Shown in pieces: positions 1-6,948 of a stretch of DNA of 17,450 nucleotides (position 1 is its first letter; every line of letters starts with the position of its first letter). This stretch comes from Marmoricola sp. (GTDB lineage Bacteria > Actinomycetota > Actinomycetes > Propionibacteriales > Nocardioidaceae), in contig JASLCW010000140.1 of assembly GCA_030151765.1 (NCBI GenBank), positions 1-17,450 of the forward strand, in the 5' to 3' direction. The position numbers were made by a program, and so were the translations under genes. A model generated the notes under the pieces. It was not told where the DNA came from, did not search any database, and saw nothing but the letters and a program-made list of their open reading frames with translations.

Positions 1-686
1 TCGCCGACCCGACGATCCCCACCTTTCAAACCGAGAAATCCCTGCCATGTTCTTGACGCGGGACACCCCAACCCATCCAGAAACGTCCGCACCGCCAGAT
101 CCCTGTCGGCAGGCACCAGACCCAGCACCTCCAACGTCGCCAGAAATGCCGCAATCACCAATTCCGCCCGGCCCTGCTCCAATTCGATATTCCGCTCTGC
201 AATACCCATGTCATGCGCCGTTTTCGCGAATGCCACAACCTGCTTGCGGATCTCCATTTCCAACTTCACCAGCGGCCGAACCTGCTCCCCAGATTCCACC
301 GCCACACCGTCACGCCCCGCCGCGCGGGTCTTCCCGACAATTCCGCCGACCGGGTCCTCGAGCATCTGCAGACGGACGAGCTCCCCGATCAGATCGGCGC
401 GGTACACGGCCAGCCGCAGCTGATCCATCACCGCCCGGCCGGGATCGACCGGCGCCGTCTCCTCGCCGGCGTGCTGCGTCGACCAGGCCAGCAGGTTCGC
501 CTCCCCGATCGCCTTCGCAGCAGCGAGCGGACGGCCCGAGCAGTTCTTGCACAGCCGGGTGCCGCGGATCGCTGAGGCGTGGTGGTCGGCCTTGTTCGCG
601 GCGCACTCCCAGCGGCCGTGCTCGTCGCACCAGCGGGCACCAGAGCGGGCCATGGGGTCGTCTGGACTCATGAGCTTCGTCGTCAT
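1..686 (-). CDS. Terminase small subunit-like protein (partial, runs off left edge)
   Basis: An open frame starts at ATG 686 and is uninterrupted for 228 codons to the window edge. A clear Shine-Dalgarno GGAGG lies 7 nt before the start. The N-terminus has a C-x7-C ... CKNC cluster (Cys20, 28, 46, 49), resembling the short Cys/His element at the start of many actinobacterial small terminases. It is followed by a helical body with V-x-D-x-x-R-A-V-M-D-Q-L near 80-90, a G-rich insertion near 112-135, and the pattern VKLEMEIRKQVVAFAKTAHDMGIAERNIELEQGRAEL at about 140-175, which resembles the helical oligomerisation region of that family. The role, inferred from family resemblance, is recognition of packaging DNA and recruitment of the large terminase. 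It follows a 186-bp repeat-rich gap and is the last gene of the leftward unit visible here. I matched it from memory of family pattern only; a generic phage HTH/scaffold protein is the alternative. Confidence 0.6.
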   Translation of the reverse strand, partial: MTTKLMSPDDPMARSGARWCDEHGRWECAANKADHHASAIRGTRLCKNCSGRPLAAAKAIGEANLLAWSTQHAGEETAPVDPGRAVMDQLRLAVYRADLIGELVRLQMLEDPVGGIVGKTRAAGRDGVAVESGEQVRPLVKLEMEIRKQVVAFAKTAHDMGIAERNIELEQGRAELVIAAFLATLEVLGLVPADRDLAVRTFLDGLGCPASRTWQGFLGLKGGDRRVG

Positions 687-872
687 CGGGCGGCCTCCGT
701 GGTGGCGGTTGAGCTCGCCCCGTTGGTGGGGGCGATGTGGTGGGTTTGGTGGTGGTGGCCGGTGGGCGCCAGTTCGACCTCGCCCCACGTAGTGGTGGGG
801 CGGTGGGGGCGAGGTCGATTTCTGAGGTCGCCCCCGCGATTGGGGCGAGGTCGGGGCGAGGTGGGGGCGAGG
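687..872. repeat. Repeat-rich intergenic region: GGGGCGAGGT direct repeats and a 13-bp inverted repeat
   Basis: No gene is convincing here. On the + strand GGGGCGAGGT occurs at 806-815, 842-851, 853-862 and 864-873; the last three have an exact 11-bp period. TCGACCTCGCCCC (774-786) and GGGGCGAGGTCGA (806-818) form a perfect 13-bp inverted repeat with a 19-nt spacer. A second hairpin, CGCCCC/GGGGCG (716-721 and 729-734, 7-nt loop), sits about 20 nt before the SD of the terminase-like gene. No T-run follows the stems, so this is not a classical intrinsic terminator. Position next to a terminase-like gene suggests a packaging recognition site or a protein-binding array (inference). Confidence 0.6.
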
Positions 873-2495
873 TCAGGCATTGGGGGTCTCCTGGGCGCTG
901 GTTTCCTGCTCTTCGCTGGTGTCGTCGCTGGTGTCTTCGTTCGGGTCGGCGTCGGCGTAGTAGGGCTTGATGTGGAAGTGCTGGACGGCTCCGCGGGCGC
1001 CGTTCTTGGTGCCGATGTAGCCGCGGGTGACGAGGAGTTCGAGCGCGAGGCGCTTGGTGGGGGTCTTGCCGTTCTGGACGTCCTCGATGGCCTTCTTGGA
1101 GAGGCCTGGGTTGGCTTGGACGAAGCGGCTGATGCGTTCCATGAGGATGGTTGGTTCGAAGGCTTCGCCGGTGCGTCCGGTTTCGGTGCCTGGTGGGTTG
1201 AGGTAGGCGGTGAGGATGGCGTCGTTGCCGCTGGTGGCGTCGAGGGTGAATTCGGCGATGGTGCGGCCGTGGGCGTGGCCGCGGACGTGTCCTGGTCGGT
1301 CCTTGGCGATTTCGACGCGTGCTATTCCGCGTTTTCCTCGGGCGAAGGGTTGGAGCATTTTGACGATGTAGGCGACGCCGTCGATTCCGGCGAGTTTGTG
1401 TTGTGCTCCGAGGGCGAATCGGTCTTGCTTTTCCTTGTCCTTGACGACGTGGTCGATTAGGACGACGGCGGGGCCGTGGTCGGCGATCCATCGGGGGAGG
1501 AGGGCTTGGAAGAGGGCGGAGTCGGCGTTGGAGTTGAGGTCGTAGCCGTGGAGGGTCATGGCTTCGGTGACGCCGTCGAGGATGGTGAGGCGGGCGCCGT
1601 GGAGGTGGGGTGCGAGTTGGTGGCGGCCGTCGTCGTCGAGGGGCCTGTCGGGGCGGATGTAGGCGAAGTGGTCGCGGATTTGGGTGGGGGTGGCGCCGAG
1701 GGCCATGAGGCGGGCGATGACGCGGTCGGCGCGGTCTTCGAAGTCGACGAAGGTGACGTTCTCGTTCTGCTGGAGGAGTTGCAGGGCGGCGAGGAGGGTG
1801 AGCCAGGTCTTCCCGGATTCGGATTCGCCGGAGATGGTGTGGACGGATCCGTCGTAGAGGAGGGGGGTGCCGTCGGTTCTCAGGAGCATGGTGGGTGGGG
1901 GGTCGAGGAATTCGCCGGCGAGGACTGGTTCGAGGTCGACGGGTGCCCAGGTGGTGGGTGTGGTGGGGCCGAGGGTGGGGCCGAATCGGGCGGTGGCTTC
2001 GTCGAGGATGTCGAGGCTGGTGGCGAGGGCGTGGTTGATGTTGTCGGGGGTGGCTTGCCGGGCGACTTGGTGGAGGCGGGTGGCGGCGGCTTCGATGGAT
2101 CGGAGGCGGGCGGCGTCGCGGATGAGGCGGGCGTAGTAGGTGGCGTTGCCGGGGAGTGGGCAGGCCTGCATGAGGTCGAGGAGGTAGGGGGCTCCGCCGA
2201 TGCGTTGGAGTTCGCCGGCTTGGCGGAGGTGTTCGCCGAGGGTGATGGTGTCGAGGGTGATGTTGGGGTCGGCGTGGAGGTCGTGGGCGGCGGTCCAGAT
2301 GGTTTCGTGGCGTGGGTCGTAGAAGTCGCTGGGTTGGAGTTCGCCGGTGAGGGCGTCGATGGTGGCGGGGTTGAGGAGGATTGCGCCGAGTACGGCCTTT
2401 TCGGCCGCGGGGTTTTGCTGGGGTGGCTGCGACCGTGGGGTGGTGGGGCGGTCGTAGTCGGGGTCGAAGGGTGGTTCTTCGACTGGTGCCGTCAC
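873..2495 (-). CDS. DnaB N-terminal domain plus RecA-like AAA ATPase (phage helicase or helicase-loader type)
   Basis: This 540-aa protein has a DnaB-type N-terminal helical domain at about 28-135 (AAEKAVLGAILLNP, then LQRIGGAPYLLDLM). A RecA/RepA-like ATPase core follows at about 200-430, with Walker A GESESGKT at 223-230 and a Walker B-like strand LTILDGV near 303-309. A winged-helix-like C-terminus at about 445-510 is followed by an acidic tail. The family combination is typical of phage replicative helicases or RepA/AAA_25-type ATPases that unwind or load at the origin. The core resembles hexameric RepA-type ATPases more than canonical DnaB helicase, so the exact role is uncertain. The start is GTG at 2495 with GGAGAGG upstream; there is no ATG in frame nearby. 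It is flanked by two of the few noncoding gaps in this unit (2496-2718 and 687-872), consistent with replication control DNA around it. Confidence 0.85.
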   Translation of the reverse strand: MTAPVEEPPFDPDYDRPTTPRSQPPQQNPAAEKAVLGAILLNPATIDALTGELQPSDFYDPRHETIWTAAHDLHADPNITLDTITLGEHLRQAGELQRIGGAPYLLDLMQACPLPGNATYYARLIRDAARLRSIEAAATRLHQVARQATPDNINHALATSLDILDEATARFGPTLGPTTPTTWAPVDLEPVLAGEFLDPPPTMLLRTDGTPLLYDGSVHTISGESESGKTWLTLLAALQLLQQNENVTFVDFEDRADRVIARLMALGATPTQIRDHFAYIRPDRPLDDDGRHQLAPHLHGARLTILDGVTEAMTLHGYDLNSNADSALFQALLPRWIADHGPAVVLIDHVVKDKEKQDRFALGAQHKLAGIDGVAYIVKMLQPFARGKRGIARVEIAKDRPGHVRGHAHGRTIAEFTLDATSGNDAILTAYLNPPGTETGRTGEAFEPTILMERISRFVQANPGLSKKAIEDVQNGKTPTKRLALELLVTRGYIGTKNGARGAVQHFHIKPYYADADPNEDTSDDTSEEQETSAQETPNA

Positions 2496-2718
2496 TGGTG
2501 GTCGCCTCTCCTGGTGCTGGGTTGGTGTTGAAGGGGGGTGCTGTCGTGGGGCAGGTACCTGGTGGGCCTGTGAAAGTGGGCGCCCGACGGGCCTTGTGTG
2601 CAGGCTTGCCCCGTGTGCGTTGCAGCGCTGGGGCCAGGTCCTTCGCCAGCCGTGTTGCGGGTTACGCGGTCCCGTGTCGGGGTTCCGGCGTTGACCCCAC
2701 GACAGCTGGCTTGGGGTG
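2496..2718. other. 223-bp noncoding gap with 12-bp inverted repeat and short palindromes; possible origin or control region
   Basis: No credible reading frame is visible on either strand. GCTGTCGTGGGG at 2540-2551 is perfectly inverted as CCCCACGACAGC at 2695-2706. Between them lie the palindromes CAGGTACCTG (2552-2561) and GGGCGCCC (2578-2585). It lies directly upstream of the DnaB/RecA-like gene in the leftward unit. An origin, an operator region or an mRNA leader structure are all possible; the sequence alone does not decide. Confidence 0.4.
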
Positions 2719-3258
2719 CTACTCCTTCGGCGCGAAGGGGTCGGGGATGGTGGCGACCGGCCGCTCTTCGTCGTTCTCCTCGCCGAGCTCGTGGGGTGCG
2801 TAGTACCCGAGCTCGCCGTCGCCTTCGTTCTCGAGCTCGTCCGGCTCCTGATCGGTGTTGCCGTCCCAGAGCTTCGGGCCCTCGTCGTCCTCCTCGAGCA
2901 GCGCGCGGCCGTTGGTGAGGACGTCGTTCACGGTCGGGGCGGGACCGTCGAGTTCGTCGTCGATCGTGGCCTGTCCGTCGGCCTGGGCGCGGTTGCGGTA
3001 GAGGGCGGCTTCGAGGTTGCGGATCATGTCGGTGATCGCGCCGTCGTCGTTGGGGTCGATGACGGGCTCGAAGGAGTCGATGGCGAGGACGACCTTCTGC
3101 TGTCCGTCGGCGTCGGTGATGAGGCTGTTGCCGGAGTAGCGGACGATGGCGATGTGTTCGACGCCGAGCTGGTGGGCGTAGCTTCGGGCGAGGCGTTCGG
3201 TGACGCCGGTCTTGTTGAGGCTGCGGCCCTTGAGGGCGGCGATGGTGTCGGTGCTCAT
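2719..3258 (-). CDS. Phage early protein of unknown function (179 aa, acidic C-terminus)
   Basis: I do not recognise the family with confidence. The protein starts MSTDTIAALKGRSLNKTGVTE and has a compact mixed alpha/beta-looking first half to about residue 100, including an IAIVRYSGNSLITD stretch and VVLAIDSFEPVIDPN. A strongly acidic, low-complexity C-terminal half follows (many E/D, with a DPFAPKE end). The ATG at 3258 overlaps the stop of the upstream 77-aa gene by 4 nt (ATGA), so it is translationally coupled and the start is well supported. It precedes the noncoding gap before the DnaB/RecA-like gene. The acidic tail could be a protein-protein or DNA-mimic segment, but that is speculation. 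Confidence 0.75.
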   Translation of the reverse strand: MSTDTIAALKGRSLNKTGVTERLARSYAHQLGVEHIAIVRYSGNSLITDADGQQKVVLAIDSFEPVIDPNDDGAITDMIRNLEAALYRNRAQADGQATIDDELDGPAPTVNDVLTNGRALLEEDDEGPKLWDGNTDQEPDELENEGDGELGYYAPHELGEENDEERPVATIPDPFAPKE

Positions 3259-3488
3259 GCGGTGTGGTTCTCCTCGATGGTTGTGCGGGTGGTTGGGGTG
3301 GTGCTGTTGAGGTCGGGGTGTTGGGCGAGGTAGTCGCGTCGTACGCGGGCCTCGTGGAGCTCGTCCTCGAGGCCGGTGAGCTCGGCGGTGAGCTGCTCGC
3401 GCTTCGCGAAGAGACGCTCGACGCGGCGTTGTTCGACGGCGAGGGCTTCTTCAGCTCGCTGTCGGGGTGTCTTGTGCTGCCTGGTCAT
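3255..3488 (-). CDS. Small coiled-coil protein (77 aa), function unknown
   Basis: The ATG at 3488 overlaps the stop of the preceding Lsr2-like gene (ATGA, 3485-3488), and its own stop overlaps the next start (ATGA, 3255-3258). The frame stays open further upstream, but only as Arg/Pro-rich translation antisense to neighbouring genes, so the coupled ATG is preferred. The product is highly charged and helical: RAEEALAVEQRRVERLFAKR and continuing to about residue 60 shows heptad-like spacing of Leu/Val/Ala, suggesting a short antiparallel or dimeric coiled coil. A Thr-rich tail follows. No catalytic motif is visible. Pairing with the Lsr2-like protein, which also has a helical N-terminus, makes a small DNA-binding complex imaginable. 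Confidence 0.7.
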   Translation of the reverse strand: MTRQHKTPRQRAEEALAVEQRRVERLFAKREQLTAELTGLEDELHEARVRRDYLAQHPDLNSTTPTTRTTIEENHTA

Positions 3489-3745
3489 CTGGGTGCTCCT
3501 GTCGGGTTGGCGTCGAGGTATTGGTCGATGAGGGCGCCGGAGAGCCGGCCGTGGGCCGCGGTGGTGAGTCCTTGGGTGCGTGCCCATGCGCGGACTTCGG
3601 TCGGGTCTGCCATGGAGCGGCGGCGGTCGATCGCGCGCTGGTGTGCGTGTTCGGCTGCGGCTTCGAGGAGGGCGATCTCGCGGGTGATGCGGTTGCGGAG
3701 GTCGTAGAGCCGTTGGAGGCGGTCGGTGGCGTCGAGGACGGGCAT
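3485..3745 (-). CDS. Small protein with Lsr2-type C-terminal DNA-binding domain
   Basis: This is an 86-aa protein. Residues 9-38 form a helical, probably coiled-coil segment (DRLQRLYDLRNRITREIALLE). Residues 50-79 match the Lsr2 C-terminal DNA-binding fold: VRAWARTQGL-x5-HGRLSGALIDQYLDA, like the I-R-x-W-A-x2-N-G-x4-RGR-x3-x-V-x2-AY pattern of mycobacterial Lsr2. In Lsr2 the RGR loop inserts into the AT-rich minor groove; here it is HGR (65-67), so the first Arg is replaced. The Lsr2 N-terminal beta-sheet oligomerisation domain is absent and the helical segment takes its place. The ATG at 3745 shares its A with the stop of rusA (TGATG). A nucleoid-type or regulatory role is inferred; Lsr2-like proteins are known in actinobacteriophages. 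Confidence 0.75.
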   Translation of the reverse strand: MPVLDATDRLQRLYDLRNRITREIALLEAAAEHAHQRAIDRRRSMADPTEVRAWARTQGLTTAAHGRLSGALIDQYLDANPTGAPR

Positions 3746-4287
3746 CAGAACAGCCCTTCGTCACTGGCGGCGGCCGTCGACGGGCGCGTCGGCGTCGCCA
3801 GCTCGAGCGGGGTGATGGTGATGGTGGCGCCGGTGGGGGCGCCGGGGTTGGCGTACCGCTTTTCGGTGATGGCGGCGGCGATCTGGGCGTCGTCTTGGAT
3901 GACGCCGGCCTGGGTGAGTGCGTCGAAGGTGGAGCGGAGCAGCTTGTCGATGTCGGGCGTGCTCTGGGAGTGGGTGGGTGCGTCGTCGCGGAGCCGGTCG
4001 GCGAACCGTCCGGTGCGGTAGTGGGCGCGCAGGCGGGGGAGGTAGAAGACGACGTGGACGCGGAGTGGTCCGGTGGGGGCGGCCCATTGGTGGTCGGCGG
4101 CGGCGTTGAAGGCGGCGGCCTGGACGTCTTGGCGCCAGGGGGCGACCTTCTTGCTGGATTCGACCATCTGCACGCGGCCGGTCTTCTTGTTGACGAAGCC
4201 GCGCTTGGAGCCTTGGGGTGCGGGGGTGCCGATGGCGTGGATCGTCAGTGTGGGTGGGGCGATCGCGTCTGGCGTGGTGGTGGTCAT
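3745..4287 (-). CDS. rusA: RusA-family Holliday junction resolvase
   Basis: This 180-aa protein fits the RusA endodeoxyribonuclease family. It has an N-terminal strand region (TIHAIGTPAPQGSKR), a central PLRVHVVFYLPR beta-strand, and the acidic metal-binding signature STPDIDKLLRSTFDALTQAG with Asp112 and Asp114, followed by Asp132/Asp133 (GVIQDDAQI). This matches the three essential aspartates of RusA. The enzyme is a dimer that resolves four-way junctions by paired nicks and in phages also clears branched replication DNA before packaging. The ATG at 4287 overlaps the upstream stop (ATGA). The frame is open further upstream to 4644, but that part is Pro/Arg/His-rich shadow of the zinc-finger gene. 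It is slightly longer than E. coli RusA (120 aa) because of N-terminal and C-terminal extensions. Confidence 0.9.
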   Translation of the reverse strand: MTTTTPDAIAPPTLTIHAIGTPAPQGSKRGFVNKKTGRVQMVESSKKVAPWRQDVQAAAFNAAADHQWAAPTGPLRVHVVFYLPRLRAHYRTGRFADRLRDDAPTHSQSTPDIDKLLRSTFDALTQAGVIQDDAQIAAAITEKRYANPGAPTGATITITPLELATPTRPSTAAASDEGLF

Positions 4288-4634
4288 GCGACCCAGGTCT
4301 CCTGTTCTCCGAGCTGCTTGGTGACGGCGCGGCAGTCGGTGCAGAGGCGTGTCTTGTTGGTGGTGGGGAGGCCGCAGCGGTTGCAGGGGCGGCGGCGTTC
4401 GCGGATCTGGATTCGCTTCGCGTTGGTGCGGCGGTTGAGGTCGTAGCAGGTGCGGCAGATGCCGGTGCGGGACATGCGGGAGATGGGGTTGTTGCACTGT
4501 TTGCAGGTGGGTGTGGGGCAGTGGTTGGGGTGGGTCCAGCCGTCGTTGGTGCGGTGGGCGAGTCCGGGGTAGAGGTCGCGTTCGCAGCGAGCGCAGGTGA
4601 GGCCCGGCGCGGTGGGGCGCTCTGCCGTCGTCAT
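4284..4634 (-). CDS. Multi-CxxC zinc-binding protein (116 aa), function unknown
   Basis: The protein is built around four CxxC pairs (C14/C17, C44/C47, C60/C63, C84/C87) plus C98/C101 and an extra Cys39. These are consistent with two or more zinc ribbons (CARC, CKQC, CRTC, CNRC, CTDC). The segment between them is basic (NRRTNAKRIQIRERRR), suggesting nucleic-acid contact. It sits between the C5 methyltransferase and rusA and is coupled to both by 4-nt ATGA overlaps, which fixes both ends. Small multi-zinc-finger proteins of this type are common in phage early regions (including HNH-adjacent proteins), but no HNH or nuclease motif is visible here. No specific function is assigned. Confidence 0.8.
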   Translation of the reverse strand: MTTAERPTAPGLTCARCERDLYPGLAHRTNDGWTHPNHCPTPTCKQCNNPISRMSRTGICRTCYDLNRRTNAKRIQIRERRRPCNRCGLPTTNKTRLCTDCRAVTKQLGEQETWVA

Positions 4635-6541
4635 GCGGCATCACCGATCGGCTCGCCGTGGAGGGCCGTCATCATCCGGAGGCCTACCCACTCGCTGACC
4701 GGCGGGGAGACGGCGTTGCCGAAGCCGTCGACCTGGTCGCGGGCGCTGCCCCAGACGGTGAAGCTGCCCTGGTAGGTGCCGAAGTCGACATCGAACCCGC
4801 AGCCGCGGCCGATCTCGTGCTCGCGCATCATCCGGAAGTAGCAGTCCTCGAGCGTCAGATCAGCGAGGGCTGCCTTCCACAGGGCGCTGGTGAGCGCGGT
4901 GGTGTCGCGACTGGTGAGGGTGTTGAAGGGATCGAGGACAGGGTGTGGCGCGGTCTCGGTGCCCTCGGAGCCGTTCTGCTTGTACCAGCCGGAGAAGAGA
5001 ACGCCTTGGGTGACGGCGGATCCGACGACGGTGCCGAGCGGCTTGTCGACGGCGTGGGCGCGGTAGCGGGCCTCGTCGATCGAGCCGTTGTTCTTGATGA
5101 ACCCGGCTGCGGTGAGTACGCCGGGCACCTGCTCGGCCGTGAAGGTCGGCATCGCCTCGGCGTGCGTCGTGGGGGTGGTGTGCTGCCGGTAGGGCAGTAC
5201 GCCGGAGGAGATCACGGCCATGGTCTCGGACCCGGCCTGTGTCGGGAGGGGCTCGTGGGCGCCGCGTGGGGTGCCCTGGAAGTTGTCGATCGCGACGGCG
5301 GCCGGCGGCGTGAAGAGGGCTGTCTCGTTGGTGGAGGTCTGGGACCACATGGGCTCGTCGAGGCCTCGGGTGCGGCAGGTGGATCCCTCGCGCTCGTAGC
5401 TGTTGCCCGCGGCCTTCATGAGCGCCCCGGTGGACAGGAGCGCGGTCTCCTGTTGGCTGGTCTGGGTGACCATCGGCTGCCAGGGGTGCCGCTCGGAGCC
5501 GCGCTGCGACTTGGCCGGCATGAGCACGGCCGGGAACTCAGCGAACCGCTGGCGGCATCGCTCAGCGCGAGCGAGGGTGGCCCTGGCGAGGGGGCTGTAG
5601 TAGGTCTCGCCGGTCTTCTTGTCGCGGATCTTCTTCGGCTTCATCTCGCCGATGCGGGTGCCGAGGTCGGACAGGTCGAGGGCGTTCAGCGAGGGTGCGA
5701 AGGCGGGGATGACGGTGCCGCGGCAGGAGGGGCAGCGGTAGTTGTACTGCTTGCCGTACCGGACGGATCCGGTGGCGGGGATGCCCGTCTTCCACGTCCA
5801 CACCGCTTCGACGGCGGTGTCGCAATAGGAGCAGTGCGCGAGGGGACGGTGCTCAAGGTCGGGGGCGGTGATGTGGTCGAGCCAGAACACGATGTAGATG
5901 CGGTCGCGGGACTGCGGTACGCCGAAGAACATCGAGTTGAGGTAGAGGATCTTGTAGCGGTAGCCGAGCTTGGTGTGCTCGTCGAGCCACCAGCGGAAGG
6001 TGGTGCCGTCGCCGTACTTCTTGCCCGGCACTCGCGGGCCCCAGCATTGGAGCTCGGTGGTGCACTCGATGAGCATCATCTTGGGGCGGTGCTTCTCGGC
6101 GTAGTGCAGCACGCAGTTGGCGGTGGCGCGGTCGCGTTCGGACCGGGTGACCTGGTCTTCGTAGTCGGGGTCTGGCTGGTCGAGGTCGAAGAGGGTGCGG
6201 CCTTCTGCGTAGGCCTTCTGGCTGTTGGCCTGGCTGTGGTTCTTGCAGGAGACGCCGGCGATGACGACGTCGGCGCGGGGGAGGTCGCGTACGTCGTGGT
6301 AGCTGGGCTTGGTGTCGTCGACGAGGTCGGCGATCCAGTGTTCGGCGCTTGGGTGGTTGGCTTCGTGGATCTCGACCTTGTACTCGTCGTGGTTGGCGGC
6401 GTAGATGACGGCGAATCCGGCGCGTTCCATGCCTTGTGAGAGGCCGCCGAAGCCGGAGAAGAGGTCGAGGCAGGTGTAGGCGTCGTGTTGGTTGCGGAAT
6501 CGTGCGACGGCGGGGCGGTGTTGGGCGATGGTGGTCAGCAA
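4631..6541 (-). CDS. C5 cytosine-specific DNA methyltransferase with internal repeats
   Basis: This protein (636 aa from TTG 6541) transfers methyl from SAM to C5 of cytosine. Visible motifs: I DLFSGFGGLSQGM (about 26-38), IV GVSCKNHSQAN with nucleophile Cys99 (canonical PCQ is SCK here), a motif VI-like IEC, VIII QSRDRIYIVF (about 210-219), and X GFGNAVSPPVSEWVG near the C-terminus. A zinc-ribbon-like CSYC...CPSC pair lies at 237-273. Residues about 355-560 contain roughly six degenerate repeats, each with a P-[MLF]-x-T motif followed by a short hydrophobic strand. I chose TTG 6541 because GGAGG lies 7 nt upstream and it overlaps the ASCH stop tightly. An in-frame ATG at 6577 (648 aa) lacks a good SD but is the alternative. 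Its phage role is probably protection against host restriction; no cognate restriction gene is adjacent. Confidence 0.92.
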   Translation of the reverse strand: MLTTIAQHRPAVARFRNQHDAYTCLDLFSGFGGLSQGMERAGFAVIYAANHDEYKVEIHEANHPSAEHWIADLVDDTKPSYHDVRDLPRADVVIAGVSCKNHSQANSQKAYAEGRTLFDLDQPDPDYEDQVTRSERDRATANCVLHYAEKHRPKMMLIECTTELQCWGPRVPGKKYGDGTTFRWWLDEHTKLGYRYKILYLNSMFFGVPQSRDRIYIVFWLDHITAPDLEHRPLAHCSYCDTAVEAVWTWKTGIPATGSVRYGKQYNYRCPSCRGTVIPAFAPSLNALDLSDLGTRIGEMKPKKIRDKKTGETYYSPLARATLARAERCRQRFAEFPAVLMPAKSQRGSERHPWQPMVTQTSQQETALLSTGALMKAAGNSYEREGSTCRTRGLDEPMWSQTSTNETALFTPPAAVAIDNFQGTPRGAHEPLPTQAGSETMAVISSGVLPYRQHTTPTTHAEAMPTFTAEQVPGVLTAAGFIKNNGSIDEARYRAHAVDKPLGTVVGSAVTQGVLFSGWYKQNGSEGTETAPHPVLDPFNTLTSRDTTALTSALWKAALADLTLEDCYFRMMREHEIGRGCGFDVDFGTYQGSFTVWGSARDQVDGFGNAVSPPVSEWVGLRMMTALHGEPIGDAA

Positions 6542-6948
6542 GTGGCCGCCTCCGGTTCGCTGGCGAGGTAGCGCCATTCGATGCGGGTGATGAGGTCAGA
6601 CGCCTCGATGCCCTGCGCATCGACGAAGAACCGTCGTACGAACTCGGCCGGGTCCATGCCGGGGAAGCCCTCACGCGCGACCTCGGTGGCGCCGTACTGC
6701 TCGGGCTCGTCGAAGAGCAGCACGTCGAGGGGTTCGCGGCGTACGTCGACGACCTCGACCTCGGCGAGCCGGACCAGTGGCTCACCTGGTTTGCGGCCCT
6801 GGACCTTCTCGCAGAGGGTGAGGCGGTCGCCGGGGTGCAGGATGCGGCGGCCGTTCTTGTCCTTCCACCAGCCGAGGCGGCGGGTGACGTCCTTGCGGCG
6901 CTCGATGACGGGGTCGACGGTCATGCTGACCGACATCAGACGTGGCAT
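6535..6948 (-). CDS. ASCH-domain protein
   Basis: This 137-aa protein resembles phage ASCH proteins. It starts with a hydrophobic strand (RLMSVSMT), then has the basic VTRRLGWW segment, HPGDRLTLCEKVQGRK, and a strand pair EPLVRLAEVEVVDVRREPL. It ends with GFPGMDPAEFVRRFF followed by a final strand ITRIEWRYL. The G-D-x-L near the middle and the closing I-x-x-I-E-W strand are typical of the PUA-like beta-barrel. ASCH folds bind RNA or modified nucleosides, and some (YqfB) hydrolyse N4-acetylcytidine. Its location directly before and overlapping the C5 methyltransferase suggests a nucleotide or DNA-modification link (inference). The start is ATG 6948, sharing its A with an upstream TGA (TGATG); GTG 6951 is possible. 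Confidence 0.8.
   Translation of the reverse strand: MPRLMSVSMTVDPVIERRKDVTRRLGWWKDKNGRRILHPGDRLTLCEKVQGRKPGEPLVRLAEVEVVDVRREPLDVLLFDEPEQYGATEVAREGFPGMDPAEFVRRFFVDAQGIEASDLITRIEWRYLASEPEAATC

Noticed and set aside
774..818. Intrinsic terminator
   Set aside because: The stem is strong, but the loop is long and no T-run follows on either strand.
310..1491. 393-codon open frame on the minus strand
   Set aside because: Arg/Pro-rich and out of frame with the clear ATPase gene and the terminase-like gene it overlaps.
1476..2531. 351-codon open frame on the plus strand
   Set aside because: Gly/Val/Glu-rich translation antisense to the DnaB/RecA-like gene; no domain and no start signal.
2640..2710. 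tRNA-like segment (GGTTCCGGCG stretch)
   Set aside because: A T-loop-like string is present, but no acceptor stem, anticodon arm or CCA-side pairing could be built.
4658..6439. 593-codon open frame on the plus strand
   Set aside because: It is antisense to the C5 methyltransferase, whose motifs are unmistakable; the product is low-complexity Gly/Ala/Val/Glu typical of a GC-rich shadow frame.
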